This document shows positions 55,784 to 57,121 of a stretch of DNA of 57,121 nt, one piece after another. Each line of letters opens with the position of its first letter. Positions within the stretch are counted from its first letter, which is position 1. The notes under the pieces were generated by a model that was given only the letters and a program-made list of their open reading frames with translations, was not told where the DNA came from and ran no database searches. Made by a program: the position numbers and the translations under genes. The stretch covers positions 1 to 57,121 of the forward strand of contig CAMCRC010000007.1 in the NCBI GenBank assembly GCA_945877175.1. The letters run 5' to 3'. This DNA comes from Klebsiella pneumoniae. GTDB lineage: Bacteria > Pseudomonadota > Gammaproteobacteria > Pseudomonadales > Pseudohongiellaceae.

Positions 55784-56520
55784 CAGTACTGAGTGTGAAC
55801 GTGAACAAGCTGGCGCTGCTGCGCAATTCCCGCGGCCGCAACTATCCCGATCTGCTGGTCTTCGTGCGCCGGCTGATCGCCATGGGCGTGCGGGGCATCA
55901 CCGTGCATCCGCGGCAGGACGAGCGCCATGTCACCCGTCAGGACGTCGTGGAGATCACCGCGCTGCTGCAGGAATTCCCCGGCGTGGAATTCAATATCGA
56001 GGGTTATCCCTCACCGGAATTCATGGCCCTGATTGCGCGGGTGAAGCCGGCCCAGTGCACCCTGGTGCCCGATGCGCCGGACCAGCTGACCTCCGACCAC
56101 GGCTGGGACATTCCCCGTCAGGCTCCCTTGCTGCGCGAGGTGCTGGGCCAGCTGCGGGAAATGGGCGTGCGCAGCAGCGTGTTTCTGGACCCGGACGTGC
56201 AGCAGGTGCGCCACGCCGCCGCGCTTGGCAAGGCGCAGGGGCCTGACCGCATCGAGCTGTACACCGAAGCCTATGCCAGCGCCTTCGGCACGGCGAAGGA
56301 AAGTGCGGTGTTCGCGGATTATCGCGCGGCGGCGGCCGAAGCGTCGGCACTGGGACTGGGACTGAACGCCGGTCATGACCTCGACCTGCACAATCTGGGG
56401 CGTTTCCTGACGATCCCCGGCATTCTGGAAGTCTCCATCGGCCACGCGCTGGTGGTGGAGTCGCTGGAACAGGGGCTGGAAAACGTCATCCGTCAGTATC
56501 ACGCCATCACCGGGGAATAG
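55780..56520 (+). CDS. pdxJ: Pyridoxine 5'-phosphate synthase
   Basis: A 246-residue TIM-barrel enzyme, last step of the DXP-dependent vitamin B6 route. VNVNKLALLRNSRG, GITVHPRQDERHV, FNIEGYPSPEF with the catalytic Glu, LVPDAPDQLTSDHGWD, FLDPD, RIELYTEAYA, GHDLDLHNLG and SIGHALVVESL are all conserved. The start overlaps the hydrolase stop in ATGA. Confidence 0.97.
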   Translation: MTVLSVNVNKLALLRNSRGRNYPDLLVFVRRLIAMGVRGITVHPRQDERHVTRQDVVEITALLQEFPGVEFNIEGYPSPEFMALIARVKPAQCTLVPDAPDQLTSDHGWDIPRQAPLLREVLGQLREMGVRSSVFLDPDVQQVRHAAALGKAQGPDRIELYTEAYASAFGTAKESAVFADYRAAAAEASALGLGLNAGHDLDLHNLGRFLTIPGILEVSIGHALVVESLEQGLENVIRQYHAITGE

Positions 56521-56640
56521 TCGGGCTTTCAAAATGCCACGCGGCAGCGTGCCGCGCGTTCAGGTGCAGTTCAGTCGCGCAGCCTAGACTGAGCATCAGG
56601 GGGCAATCATGCCGCCATGATGCAAGCAAGGAGCCTGACC

Positions 56641-57021
56641 ATGAAAACTGCACTGATTCTGTTTGCTGCCGCGACACTCGCGCTGCTGGCCGTCCCGGCC
56701 TCGGCCTCGGACCGTCACACGACGGTGCGCATCACCAGTTACGAATATTCTCCGTATTCCGAGGTTCGCTACCGCCACGAGCCGGAGATCAATGTCTATA
56801 TCGGCCCGCGCATCCGCTACGAACCGTTCGGGGTGTACCGGGTTGTTCCCCGCGTGGATCATCGCTACTACGAAGAACGCTACGACAGGCGTTTCGAGCG
56901 TCGCCATGAGCGTCGCCATGAGCGCCGCGATGACTGGCGGTATGAGCGTCGCCATGACAATCACCGGGATTGGGATGACCGGCATCCGGATGACAGGAGT
57001 CGCAGGAATCATTACAAGTAG
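56641..57021 (+). CDS. Small secreted basic His/Arg/Tyr-rich protein
   Basis: A 126-residue exported protein (signal about 1-22, ending ASAS). The mature part starts with Tyr-rich strands (YEYSPYSEVRYRHEPEINVY) and ends in a charged Arg/His/Asp-rich tail with RRHERRHERRDD repeats. No domain is recognised. The tail may bind metals or nucleic acid; this is inference. An in-frame ATG at 56617 would add eight residues. Confidence 0.65.
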   Translation: MKTALILFAAATLALLAVPASASDRHTTVRITSYEYSPYSEVRYRHEPEINVYIGPRIRYEPFGVYRVVPRVDHRYYEERYDRRFERRHERRHERRDDWRYERRHDNHRDWDDRHPDDRSRRNHYK

Positions 57022-57121
57022 GGAGCGTTACATGAGGCTGGGGGAGTGCGGGGCTGGGTCGCTCTGCGGCTGACCCGCACCCATCCTGGGTGCCCTCGCG
57101 TCACAAAGAACCACGGTCTCT

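Overview
The window reads as a chromosomal segment of a high-G+C gammaproteobacterium related to the Pseudomonadales or to marine oligotrophic gammaproteobacteria. Three gene orders known from Pseudomonas support this: trpG-trpD-trpC followed by vfr, an osmC-like gene and coq7; dsbD/aroQ/accB/accC/prmA/(zinc-ribbon gene)/dusB/fis/purH/purD; and fabA-fabB. A Vfr-type Crp and an Anr/Fnr-type regulator are both present, and so are REP-like palindromes of the GTAGGAGCGGGCTTGCCCGCGA type that are common in pseudomonads. The genus cannot be named from the sequence alone. There is no prophage, insertion sequence, CRISPR array or rRNA operon.

Layout. 1-3.1 kb: DUF547 protein, exported peroxiredoxin, CBS-domain protein and a persulfide dioxygenase-rhodanese. 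3.1-7.2 kb (minus): APC permease, rlmE, and a two-gene signalling unit (single REC protein, then Hpt-REC-REC-GGDEF). 7.3-11.7 kb: FAD oxidoreductase, SpoU methyltransferase, NHL-repeat secreted protein, GST. 11.7-15.9 kb: hemN, an fnr/anr gene, a gap with an Fnr box, a promoter-like hexamer and a very strong terminator (candidate small RNA), then two genes with disrupted frames (phytanoyl-CoA dioxygenase-like and VIT-family). 15.9-20.9 kb: trpGDC, dgkA, an unknown membrane coiled-coil gene, vfr (minus) divergent from osmC. 20.9-32.9 kb (minus): coq7, purD, purH, fis, dusB, zinc-ribbon protein, prmA, accC, accB, aroQ, a DsbD alpha-domain-only gene, fabB, fabA. This is a lipid, purine and translation housekeeping run.

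33.1-36.9 kb: manC/algA, galU and a phosphomannomutase, a sugar-nucleotide (GDP-mannose, UDP-glucose) cluster. 37-40.5 kb (minus): GNAT, RimB-RimK fusion, pgi. At 40.6 kb is tRNA-Thr(TGT) with its own promoter and terminator. It is followed by a lower-G+C minus-strand operon (DUF3429 membrane protein and a photolyase split into two genes in reversed domain order) behind a promoter with 17-bp spaced repeats. 42.9-53.1 kb is an accessory, envelope-oriented region: several secreted proteins, M20 peptidase, lipoprotein amidase, thioesterase, a 1046-residue TonB-dependent receptor and a Tat-exported beta-propeller-like partner. 53.1-57.1 kb: Sir2/CobB deacylase, a 194-bp nested palindromic element, bcp, alpha/beta hydrolase, pdxJ and a basic secreted protein.

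The most unusual items are the candidate Fnr-controlled small RNA at 14.1-14.3 kb, the nested 29-nt perfect inverted repeat inside a REP pair at 54.2-54.4 kb, three genes whose stop codon is the TAG inside a REP arm, the reversed split photolyase operon, the DsbD ortholog reduced to its alpha domain, and several genes with non-ATG or disrupted reading frames.
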